Below are positions 1 to 6,490 of a stretch of 24,352 nucleotides of DNA, one piece after another (position 1 is the first letter of the stretch; the number at the start of each line of letters is the position of its first letter). The stretch spans positions 1-24,352 of the forward strand of contig URQU01000027.1 of assembly GCA_900550055.1 (NCBI GenBank), written 5' to 3'. The notes beneath the pieces were generated by a model, which had not been told where the DNA came from, did no database searches, and was given only the letters and a program-made list of their open reading frames with translations. A program made the translations under genes and the position numbers. The DNA comes from an uncultured Coriobacteriaceae bacterium. GTDB taxonomy: Bacteria; Actinomycetota; Coriobacteriia; Coriobacteriales; Eggerthellaceae.

Positions 1-2
1 GC

Positions 3-74
3 GAGTGCCTTGACTACTTCCCGAACCGCGTCAAGGACTGCACGCTCATCCACCCGGAGATGTGGGAGGACTAG
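3..74 (+). CDS. C-terminal end of an unidentified protein (partial)
   Basis: An open frame enters from the left edge and gives 23 residues ending in HPEMWED before a TAG stop. It carries two cysteines (ECLDYF and KDCTL). A strong terminator follows 56 bases later on the same strand, which supports this being the real 3' end of a gene. The fragment is too short to assign a family. Confidence 0.6.
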   Translation, partial: ECLDYFPNRVKDCTLIHPEMWED

Positions 75-129
75 GCTATCTGCCTAAATCAGAACCTACT
101 CAAGTAAGGCTCTGAACAAGTTATAGAAA

Positions 130-167
130 GGGGCCTGGCACGACAAGTTCAGCCAGGCCCCTTTTTT
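130..167 (+). terminator. Rho-independent terminator after the first partial gene
   Basis: A perfect 10-bp stem, GGGGCCTGGC paired with GCCAGGCCCC, closes a 12-base loop and is followed directly by six T. It ends the transcript of the upstream partial gene. Confidence 0.92.
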
Positions 168-210
168 GAGTTCGCCATCCAATCAGCCAACAAAGGGGTT
201 TCGATTCGAC

Positions 211-239
211 TGGACAGGATCGAGCTTAACAATTGAATA
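211..239 (+). promoter_or_regulatory. Weak candidate promoter for the EamA gene
   Basis: TGGACA (211-216) is separated by 17 bases from TGAATA (234-239). The -35 is good and the -10 is poor. The -10 lies inside a small dyad, ATTGA-ATA-TCAAT (232-244). It is called mainly because a promoter is expected between the terminator and the next gene. Confidence 0.25.
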
Positions 240-259
240 TCAATATGAGCACGAAATAG

Positions 260-275
260 TTCGGTCAGAACCGAA
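260..275. promoter_or_regulatory. Perfect inverted repeat upstream of the EamA gene
   Basis: TTCGGT-CAGA-ACCGAA has perfect 6-bp arms and a 4-base centre, 53 bases before the transporter start. It could be a regulator operator or a small 5'-UTR hairpin. No T-run follows, so it is not a terminator. Confidence 0.4.
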
Positions 276-328
276 ATTGGGTGAATTGGAGGCACCCTGT
301 AATGCTACTGGTTTTTAAGGAGGAACCA

Positions 329-1462
329 ATGGCAGAAGAGAAAAACACTGTGGGCCAGGGGGACGGCTCTCAGGATTATCAAATGAACCGTAAAATGGGC
401 ACTATTTTCATGCTTATTTCTGCAACTGGCATGGGTTTGGTGCCGCTGTTCAGCCGCTGGGGTACGCGTACCGACATGTTCGATGCTACTCAGGGCTTGA
501 ACGGCTCCGATTCCATCGGCGCAATCATGGCGCTTGGTCGTATGGCCATGGGCGTGGTGTTCTTCCTGATTCTGATGGTTGCCACTCACAAGGTTACCAC
601 CTTCAAGAAGCTCAAGCTTACTCCCGCAATCGCACTGGGTGGCTTGATGATCGGCATGTCCTTGGCATGCTATGTTACTTCCACGCTGATGACCACCGTT
701 GCAAATGCTGTTATGTTCATTTACACGGGTCCCGTTATCTGCGTGCTGCTTGCACGAATCTTCCGCAAAGAGCCGATGAGCCCACTGCAATGGGTTTGCC
801 TTTGCATCGTATTCGTAGGCATGCTGTTCGGTGAGAGCCTTCTTGGCTTTGGCGTTGGCGGAAACGTATTTGGCCTTGACTTCAACCTGGCTCCTTCCAC
901 TCCGGAGTTCCCGCAGAAGATGGTCGGTGACATCTTCGGCCTGCTTTCCGGCGTGTTCTATGGCGCTTCCATGTTCTTCAACGGCTATCGTAAGGATGCG
1001 GATACTACCGCTCGCGGTGTGTACAACTTCATCTTCGCTGTTATTGGTGCGGGTGTCATCGCAATCCTGATGAACGTTGTCGGTATGGCCACGGGTCAGA
1101 CCAACTGGATCACCGAGATCCACTTCACGGCTTTCAACTGGGTGGGCGCTGTTCTTTTGTGGATCGTGTGCGGTCCTATCGCTCTGGGCTGCCTGCTGGT
1201 CGCTGGTCGCAACTTGCCGGCTATGGACTACAGCACCATCGCCTACTGGGAGGTTCCTGTCGCTCTGTTCATCGGCCTGGTAGTGTTCAGCGAGCCTGTT
1301 ACGCTTAACACTGCGATCGGCATTATCTTGATCGTTGGCGGCGGCGCATTCCCGACCGTTAAGGCTATGATCCAGGGTTCGAAGATGGAGAAGCAGCAGA
1401 AGGTTGCTGAGCATCTGTCCGAGCGCCTTGAAGAAGAAGCTGCCAAGGAAGAGGAGCGCTAG
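329..1462 (+). CDS. EamA/DMT-family membrane transporter
   Basis: This 377-residue protein has about ten hydrophobic segments arranged as two halves, as in the drug/metabolite transporter superfamily (EamA domains). The first half includes the segment TVANAVMFIYTGPVI, typical of the helix 4 region, and the second half has YSTIAYWEVPVALFIGLVVF. The last ~28 residues are a highly charged Lys/Glu helix on the cytoplasmic side, longer than usual and possibly coiled-coil. The ATG at 329 was chosen because a perfect AAGGAGG (317-323) lies 5 bases upstream. An in-frame ATG at 302 with GGAGG at 288-292 is an alternative adding nine residues. A gene for an unknown soluble protein follows after 46 bases and a terminator ends the pair, so they are probably one operon. 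The substrate cannot be told; family members export or import amino acids, nucleosides and other small metabolites. Confidence 0.88.
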   Translation: MAEEKNTVGQGDGSQDYQMNRKMGTIFMLISATGMGLVPLFSRWGTRTDMFDATQGLNGSDSIGAIMALGRMAMGVVFFLILMVATHKVTTFKKLKLTPAIALGGLMIGMSLACYVTSTLMTTVANAVMFIYTGPVICVLLARIFRKEPMSPLQWVCLCIVFVGMLFGESLLGFGVGGNVFGLDFNLAPSTPEFPQKMVGDIFGLLSGVFYGASMFFNGYRKDADTTARGVYNFIFAVIGAGVIAILMNVVGMATGQTNWITEIHFTAFNWVGAVLLWIVCGPIALGCLLVAGRNLPAMDYSTIAYWEVPVALFIGLVVFSEPVTLNTAIGIILIVGGGAFPTVKAMIQGSKMEKQQKVAEHLSERLEEEAAKEEER

Positions 1463-1508
1463 CATCTGCTAGTGCAAGACGTAGGTGCCTTTGAAAGGAG
1501 GCTGCGTC

Positions 1509-2063
1509 ATGAAGGTTACGAATCGTTTAACCCACATCGCAACAAAGGTAAACTTTGAAGCTGCAATGACCGAGGACCAGCTGAAAGCTGTGTTTGAGTC
1601 GAAGGAACTTGCCGGGTTCCCCGCTATGCTCGACATCAAGGAGCGTACGGAAGAGCACGTGCAAATGTTGTCCCTCGATGACCTGCTTTCCTTCGCGAAA
1701 GCATCTGGCGTTGCGGCAGTAACGTTCGATGTAACCTATTTCCCGCATGCTGACGATGCTGAGGTTGCTCGCCAGCTTAGGGGTTTGGCAAGCGATCTGG
1801 ACATCAGCGTAGACGTTATCAAGGACGTTTGTGCAGCCGAGATTCAGGAATACCTGGCTCTTGATGCAAAGCGCGATGTCGCCGCTCCTGTTCACAGCAT
1901 TGTCGAGTGTTATGTGAACGGTACTGCATTTGCTTGGTATGGCTTGAGCGACTATCCTCGCCTGAAGCAGGTTGTTCTTCAGAAGCTTGCTCGCGGTGGC
2001 CAAAAGGTAAAGCATGATTTCATCATGCGTGCCAGCCGTGCGCAGGTTGACCTGATGGACTAG
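1509..2063 (+). CDS. Unknown 184-aa soluble protein in operon with the EamA transporter
   Basis: I do not recognise a family. The ATG at 1509 follows AAAGGAGG (1494-1501) by 7 bases; an in-frame ATG at 1485 lacks such a site. The protein has no membrane segment or signal peptide and is acidic in its first half. It looks alpha/beta: a helix-rich N-terminal half, a strand-like VAAVTFDVTYF near the middle, then a helical DDAEVARQLRGLASDLDISVDVIKDV stretch split by short loops, and a basic C-terminal third (KLARGGQKVKHDF). Co-transcription with the EamA transporter is likely from the 46-base gap, the strong SD and the shared terminator, so it may process or sense the transported substrate. That role is inference from position only. 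Confidence 0.8.
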   Translation: MKVTNRLTHIATKVNFEAAMTEDQLKAVFESKELAGFPAMLDIKERTEEHVQMLSLDDLLSFAKASGVAAVTFDVTYFPHADDAEVARQLRGLASDLDISVDVIKDVCAAEIQEYLALDAKRDVAAPVHSIVECYVNGTAFAWYGLSDYPRLKQVVLQKLARGGQKVKHDFIMRASRAQVDLMD

Positions 2064-2107
2064 ATGGACATTCCTGCAGACGTTGTTCTGCGGTAATATG
2101 TGAATAG

Positions 2108-2151
2108 GGTGGACTGTGCTTACATAAAGGAAGTTACAGTCCACCTTTTTT
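2108..2151 (+). terminator. Rho-independent terminator after the EamA operon
   Basis: A perfect 10-bp stem, GGTGGACTGT with ACAGTCCACC, is followed by TTTTTT. It lies 44 bases past the stop of the 184-aa gene. Confidence 0.93.
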
Positions 2152-2255
2152 GTCGGTTGCGGAACGTAAGTCATGAGGGATAGCGTTTCGCCTGATGAGG
2201 GCTCCTATGAAACGGCGAATTTCTAGGAGGGGAAGCCCTCGAAGAGGAGATTGGA

Positions 2256-2336
2256 ATGGGGATATTCAACACTATTGGATTGGGTTCGTACACGAGCGCT
2301 CTGAAGTGGTTCCAGGGTGATTTTCATGACAGATAA
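2256..2336 (+). CDS. Short leader ORF overlapping the start of MFS transporter 1
   Basis: ATG at 2256 is preceded at 5 bases by GAGGAGA (2244-2250), a better SD than that of the transporter itself. The frame encodes 26 residues (MGIFNTIGLG... ending FQGDFHDR) and stops at TAA 2334-2336, 11 bases inside the transporter gene that begins at 2326. Ribosomes finishing this peptide would terminate next to the transporter start, the usual geometry of translational coupling. The second transporter has the same arrangement with the same 11-base overlap. The peptide is not clearly membrane-spanning. It may act only by being translated, or it may be a tiny accessory protein. Confidence 0.55.
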   Translation: MGIFNTIGLGSYTSALKWFQGDFHDR

Positions 2337-3654
2337 TGCTCGTTTCGATGCGGAAAAGCGTAAGACTGTACGTAAGGTGGCTACGGCGTCCTTCTTCTGC
2401 AACTTCATTGAATGGTTCGACTATGCCACGTATTCGTACTTTGCGGTCGTTATCGCGCAAGTGTTCTTCCCGAACGACGATCCCGCGTTGGCGTTGATCC
2501 AAACGTTCGCGGTGTTCGCATTGTCGTTCCTGCTGCGTCCCATTGGCGCTATCTTCTGGGGCAACATGGGCGACAAGAAGGGCCGTAAGTGGTCGCTGAC
2601 CGTTTCGGTCTTCATGATGGCTGGTGCCACGTTCTGCATCGGCTTGCTTCCCGGGTATGCTGCCTTGGGGGTTTGTGCTCCGGCTTTGCTGCTTCTGCTC
2701 CGCATGGTCCAGGGCTTCTCGGCCTCTGGCGAGTATGCGGGTGCCGCAACGTTCTTGGCGGAGTATGCGCCCACCGACAAACGCGGTATGTACTGCTCCA
2801 TTGTTCCCGCCTCTACGGCTATCGGCTTGCTGGTCGGCAGTGCTTTTGCAACTGTTATGTACTCCATCATGCCTGAAGCCGCGGTGAACGAGTGGGGTTG
2901 GCGCATTCCGTTCATCCTTGCCGGCCCGCTGGGCATCGGTGCATACTTCGTGAACATTCAGCTTGAGGACTCTCCTACGTATCAGGCAATGCAGCGTGCT
3001 CTGAAAGACGCTGAAGCCTCTGGTGCAGCCGGTGCTCCCGAGCGTCCGATTCATTGCCTGTTCACCAAGCATCTGCGTAAGCTCATCATCTCCATCGGCG
3101 CTGCCATGCTGAACGCCGTGGGCTTCTATGTTGTGCTTACCTATCTTCCGGTATACCTGGAAACGGCTGTCATGATGCCGAAGAACCAGGCGTCTTTGAT
3201 CACCACAATTGCGTTGATAACGTACGTTGCCTTCATTTTCGCAAGCGGGCATCTGTCCGACAAGTTCGGGCGCAAGAAGATGCTGATCACCGCATGTGTG
3301 TGCTTCATCGTCTTCACCATTCCGGCGTTTATGCTCATGAGCACGGCTAACTTCCTGATTGTCCTGGTCGTCGAGTTGGTCATGTGCTTGATCCTCACCA
3401 TCAACGACGGAACCCTTTCCAGCTACTTGAGCGAAACGTTCCCCACCCAAGTGCGTTACTCGGGCTTTGCCCTCAGCTTCAATGTGGCTAACGCGCTGTT
3501 CGGTGGCACGGCATCGTTCATCTGCACGTCGCTGATCACAGCGACGGGTTCCACCCTTGCTCCTGCGTTCTATATGGTTGCGGTTTCTTGCGTTGCGCTG
3601 GTAGCCATGATCATGTCGCACGAGCATTCGAACAAGGATTTGTCCGAAGTTTAG
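2326..3654 (+). CDS. MHS-type MFS transporter 1 (metabolite:H+ symporter family)
   Basis: The 442-residue protein has twelve predicted membrane segments. It carries the hallmarks of the metabolite:H+ symporter (ProP/KgtP-like) MFS group: FIEWFDY in helix 1 (residues 27-33), the loop 2-3 signature GNMGDKKGRK (79-88), FSASGEYAGAA in helix 4, and the second-half repeat SDKFGRKKM. Family members import compatible solutes, dicarboxylates or tricarboxylates with protons; the substrate here is unknown. ATG 2326 follows GGGTGA (2315-2320) by 5 bases; a GTG at 2317 in the same frame overlaps that site and is less likely. Translation is probably coupled to the overlapping leader frame. The protein is strongly similar along its whole length to the transporter at 4009, including an identical HEHxxKDLSEV C-terminus apart from two residues, so the pair arose by duplication. 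Confidence 0.9.
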   Translation: MTDNARFDAEKRKTVRKVATASFFCNFIEWFDYATYSYFAVVIAQVFFPNDDPALALIQTFAVFALSFLLRPIGAIFWGNMGDKKGRKWSLTVSVFMMAGATFCIGLLPGYAALGVCAPALLLLLRMVQGFSASGEYAGAATFLAEYAPTDKRGMYCSIVPASTAIGLLVGSAFATVMYSIMPEAAVNEWGWRIPFILAGPLGIGAYFVNIQLEDSPTYQAMQRALKDAEASGAAGAPERPIHCLFTKHLRKLIISIGAAMLNAVGFYVVLTYLPVYLETAVMMPKNQASLITTIALITYVAFIFASGHLSDKFGRKKMLITACVCFIVFTIPAFMLMSTANFLIVLVVELVMCLILTINDGTLSSYLSETFPTQVRYSGFALSFNVANALFGGTASFICTSLITATGSTLAPAFYMVAVSCVALVAMIMSHEHSNKDLSEV

Positions 3655-3667
3655 GGGTTTTGATTGG

Positions 3668-3696
3668 GCGATTGCGGCTCCTCCTACCGCAATCGC
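3668..3696 (+). terminator. Hairpin after MFS transporter 1, possible weak terminator
   Basis: GCGATTGCGG pairs perfectly with CCGCAATCGC across a 9-base loop, 13 bases after the stop codon. Only TTGG follows, so termination may be partial or the hairpin may protect the 3' end. Confidence 0.5.
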
Positions 3697-3825
3697 TTGG
3701 TCATAGCAGGTAAGTTGTTGAAGAATATAGCTGGGAATCGCGTTTATGCCGGCGCGTTTATCTGAGACGATTCTTCGCATGGCAAGATTGCCAAAAGGTA
3801 ACAACTTGCCTGCAAATTGCTAACA

Positions 3826-3855
3826 TTGACAAGCGCACGGTATCATTATTCTTAT
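3826..3855 (+). promoter_or_regulatory. Candidate promoter for the second leader ORF and MFS transporter 2
   Basis: A consensus TTGACA at 3826-3831 is followed by an AT-rich stretch offering TATTCT (15-base spacer) or TCTTAT (18-base spacer) as the -10. Just upstream, GGCAAG (3781-3786) and CTTGCC (3805-3810) form an inverted repeat that could be an operator, for example for the TetR protein encoded downstream. Confidence 0.4.
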
Positions 3856-3911
3856 CCACCAGTGCATAGGCGGGCCTGCCACGGCCTTGCCATGAGGGTA
3901 AGGAGGTTGAA

Positions 3912-4019
3912 ATGCGAAACCTCATCGCTTCAAGGGGAGGCGATGAGCTGCCGTGTGCTGCAGTCGGTTTCAGTCTCAAAGCCGCTGCACTGTTCTTAGG
4001 GGAAAATCATGAATGCTGA
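3912..4019 (+). CDS. Short leader ORF overlapping the start of MFS transporter 2
   Basis: ATG 3912 follows a perfect AAGGAGG (3900-3906) by 5 bases and opens a 35-codon frame (MRNLIASRGGDEL... ending FLGENHEC) that stops at TGA 4017-4019, 11 bases inside the transporter gene. This repeats the arrangement at 2256. The two peptides end alike (FxG-acidic-x-H-acidic), but that stretch also encodes the transporter SD and start codon, so the resemblance may be DNA-level. The frame contains a hairpin, CTCATCGC (3921-3928) with GCGATGAG (3940-3947), which could modulate translation. Translational coupling is the simplest role. Confidence 0.55.
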   Translation: MRNLIASRGGDELPCAAVGFSLKAAALFLGENHEC

Positions 4020-5358
4020 CCATCCGAGACCGATCAACAATGAAGTTGACCTCACCGAGGACGAAAAGCATAAAACGCTGAAGAAGGTTGTCTTCTCCTC
4101 GTTTTTGGGCAACTTCATCGAGTGGTTCGACTATGCTAGCTACTCTTATCTTGCCACCGTCATTGCCTTGGTGTTCTTCCCGGGCGAAGACAAAATGGTT
4201 TCAACCATGATGACGTTCGGCGTGTTCGCGCTGGCGTTTTTGGTCCGTCCTCTCGGCGCCATCTTCTGGGGCAACATGGGTGATAAGAAGGGCCGTAAAT
4301 GGGCCTTGTCTATCTCTATTCTTATGATGTCCGGCGCCACTTTCCTTATCGGCTGCCTACCCGGTTACGCTGTGATCGGCGTTGGCGCCCCGCTTCTGCT
4401 TCTGCTTATGCGTATGGTGCAGAGCTTCTCCGCCTCCGGTGAATATGCAGGCGCTGCTACGTTCATCGCCGAGTATTCGCCCAAGAACCATCGCGGTTTT
4501 TATTGCTCCATGGTTCCCGCCTCTACGGCTGTGGGTCTGCTGGTAGGCTCCCTTTTCGCCACGTGGATGTTCAACACGTTCGGCGCTACATCTGATTTCG
4601 TGGTGAACTGGGGCTGGCGTATCCCGTTCTGGCTGGCTGGTCCGCTCGGCTACATCACGCACTACATCCGCGAGCATCTGGAAGACTCTCCCGTGTACGA
4701 GAAGATGCAGGCAGAGCTTGCCGAGAAGGGCATGAAGAGCGAAGACAAGCCGATTCGCACGCTGTTCAAGAAGCACCTGCGCGTGCTGGTCATCTCCTTC
4801 GGCGCATGCGTGCTGAATGCTGTAGGCTTCTACGCGGTTCTGACCTACCTGCCGAACTACCTGGAGGCTACGCTGAACTACGATCCGGCTCAGGCTTCCA
4901 TCATCACCACCATCGTGCTGGTCGTCTACATCGGCTTCATCTTCCTTTCCGGTCGCATCTCCGATAAGTTCGGCCGCAAGAAGATGCTCATCGCCGCAGC
5001 TGCTGGTTTCGTGGTCTTCACCATTCCCGCGTTCTGGCTGCTGAATACGCTGGACTTCTTCACCATCCTTGTCGTTGAGCTGATTATGTGCTTGCTGCTC
5101 ACCATCAACGACGGTACGCTGTCCAGCTACCTGTGCGAGACGTTCCCGACCGATGTGCGTTACTCCGGTTTCGCGTTGAGCTTCAACCTGGCTAACGCCA
5201 TCTTCGGCGGTTCCGCTTCCTACATCTCCTTTGCCCTGATCGGCGCCACGGGCGACCCGATTGCTCCTGCATACTACATGGTATTCATCGCCATCTTGGC
5301 ACTGGTCGCTATGGTCTTGTCGCACGAGCACACTGGCAAGGATTTGTCCGAGGTGTAA
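4009..5358 (+). CDS. MHS-type MFS transporter 2 (metabolite:H+ symporter family)
   Basis: This 449-residue, twelve-helix protein has the same signatures as its upstream paralog: FIEWFDY (residues 36-42), GNMGDKKGRK (88-97), FSASGEYAGAA, RISDKFGRKKM, and the C-terminus HEHTGKDLSEV. It differs by a longer, more acidic N-terminal tail (about ten extra residues) and by changes in several membrane segments, which could mean a different substrate preference. ATG 4009 follows AGGGGA (3998-4003) by 5 bases and overlaps the leader frame stop. A terminator lies 40 bases after the stop, then a TetR-type gene. Likely role: proton-coupled uptake of a small organic acid, osmolyte or related compound; the exact substrate cannot be read from the sequence. 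Confidence 0.9.
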   Translation: MNADHPRPINNEVDLTEDEKHKTLKKVVFSSFLGNFIEWFDYASYSYLATVIALVFFPGEDKMVSTMMTFGVFALAFLVRPLGAIFWGNMGDKKGRKWALSISILMMSGATFLIGCLPGYAVIGVGAPLLLLLMRMVQSFSASGEYAGAATFIAEYSPKNHRGFYCSMVPASTAVGLLVGSLFATWMFNTFGATSDFVVNWGWRIPFWLAGPLGYITHYIREHLEDSPVYEKMQAELAEKGMKSEDKPIRTLFKKHLRVLVISFGACVLNAVGFYAVLTYLPNYLEATLNYDPAQASIITTIVLVVYIGFIFLSGRISDKFGRKKMLIAAAAGFVVFTIPAFWLLNTLDFFTILVVELIMCLLLTINDGTLSSYLCETFPTDVRYSGFALSFNLANAIFGGSASYISFALIGATGDPIAPAYYMVFIAILALVAMVLSHEHTGKDLSEV

Positions 5359-5398
5359 TCGGTCCAAACATATCGGCAAAGCAACGATTTGCCTGATG

Positions 5399-5438
5399 AA
5401 TGCCGCTCGAGAGTCTACACTCGGGCGGCATTTCATTT
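5399..5438 (+). terminator. Terminator after MFS transporter 2
   Basis: A 13-bp stem with one G-T pair, AATGCCGCTCGAG with CTCGGGCGGCATT, has an 8-base loop and is followed by TTTCATTT (counting the last stem T bases). The element also begins with A-rich sequence, so some reverse activity is possible. Confidence 0.8.
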
Positions 5439-5477
5439 ACAATGGTGATATTGGGTTTTTGCGTAAAGGAGACCGAT

Positions 5478-6065
5478 GTGAGTGAGGCGAATCAAACCCC
5501 CAAGTCGTTGAAGGCTCAGATCACGCGCACGTCGCTTGTGCTTGCCGCTGCGGCGCTTTTGCGAGAACAGGGCCCTAAAGCCGTGACCTATCGCAAGGTC
5601 GCGCAATGGGCGGGGGCCGCTTCCTCATCGGTTGGATATTATTTCGAATCAACTAATCAGCTTCTGTATGAAGCCGGTCGTTACAACATCCAGCTCTGGG
5701 CCGAGCGCGCGGAAAACTCAGCGGCTACTGCCGAGTCCATGGACCAGGCAGATTGCCGCAAGCATCTCATCAACTTGCTCATCAGCGCCAGCTTACCCGA
5801 CGATTCCGTGAACCCTGCGGCTCATTACATGCAGCTGCTTGCCGCATCCGAGTCCGAGGATGTTACGGAGGCCTATCGCAACGGCCGTGTTCAGCTTGAT
5901 CAGGCGGTTGGACGCATTCTCAAGCATGCAGGCGTGAAGCTGCCTGCGCACATGGTTGGCATCATTGTCGATGGGGCGGCTGTTGCGGCCATCTCCGAGG
6001 GTCGTGAAGTCAGGGAAATCGCAGCAGAGCTTCTAGAAAGCATCGTGGCGGCTTACGAGGGCTAA
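5478..6065 (+). CDS. TetR/AcrR-family transcriptional regulator
   Basis: The protein has 195 residues, the usual TetR size. The N-terminal ~60 residues form the DNA-binding domain: helix 1 SLVLAAAALLREQGPKAVT, then the helix-turn-helix YRKVAQWAGAASSSVGYYFES with the typical YYF recognition-helix end. The remaining helical domain should bind a ligand and dimerise. I chose GTG 5478 because AAAGGAG (5465-5471) sits 6 bases upstream; upstream in-frame ATGs lie in the terminator and lack an SD. A possible -10, TACAAT (5438-5443), lies just past the terminator, suggesting its own promoter. By position it may control the two MFS genes upstream, perhaps through the GGCAAG...CTTGCC repeat before the second one. 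The inducer is unknown. Confidence 0.88.
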   Translation: MSEANQTPKSLKAQITRTSLVLAAAALLREQGPKAVTYRKVAQWAGAASSSVGYYFESTNQLLYEAGRYNIQLWAERAENSAATAESMDQADCRKHLINLLISASLPDDSVNPAAHYMQLLAASESEDVTEAYRNGRVQLDQAVGRILKHAGVKLPAHMVGIIVDGAAVAAISEGREVREIAAELLESIVAAYEG

Positions 6066-6430
6066 GGGGCGTTGCTTGCGTCTGCGCTCAGGCCTGCTTC
6101 GTTGCCTGCAAGGTGGCGGTCCTGGTGTGCCTGTTTCATTTCGCTATGTGCTAGGGGTTCCGCAATACTTGCAGGTATGCCAAGTGGGCAAAACTGCATG
6201 GTTGCTTCGCGAATAAGGCGAGTTTTACATTGCTTGGCGTGGTGCAAGCAAGGGTCGTCATAGGACGTTGCGTGCGTAAAGTCGTGCAAGTGGTATGGCT
6301 GTCTCGGTATACTCCGTCTGGGCGTTCCTTCTTAGCCGAAACCCGCGAATCGGATTGCATACATGGTTTGCCGATTTAATGCCATAAGGCAATGCGTTTG
6401 TTATCTAGTCTGTCCATGCATATGAAACAT
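6066..6430. other. 365-base gap between convergent genes, no gene seen
   Basis: Open frames here are short, overlap on both strands and have unnatural composition. A TATACT hexamer near 6308 lacks a matching -35. No tRNA, clear hairpin or repeat was found before the terminator at 6431. It could hold a small RNA, but nothing supports one directly. Confidence 0.5.
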
Positions 6431-6465
6431 AAAAAAGGCTCGGACCCTAAGGTTCGAGCCTTTTT
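6431..6465 (-). terminator. Bidirectional terminator after arcD
   Basis: Stem GGCTCGGACC / GGTTCGAGCC (one G-T pair) with a 4-base loop is flanked by six A on the left and five T on the right, so it can act on both strands. It ends the minus-strand arc transcript 25 bases after the arcD stop. Confidence 0.88.
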
Positions 6466-6490
6466 GCATCTTGCGAAGGAGGGGGGTCGC

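Noticed and set aside
305..1465. 386-codon minus-strand frame opposite the EamA gene
   Set aside because: The composition is unnaturally rich in His, Gln, Asp and Arg, and the plus frame encodes a clear membrane protein with a strong SD.
2272..3804. 510-codon minus-strand frame opposite MFS transporter 1
   Set aside because: It is an antisense shadow rich in Arg, Gln and His. The same shadow appears opposite the second paralog, as expected from shared codon bias.
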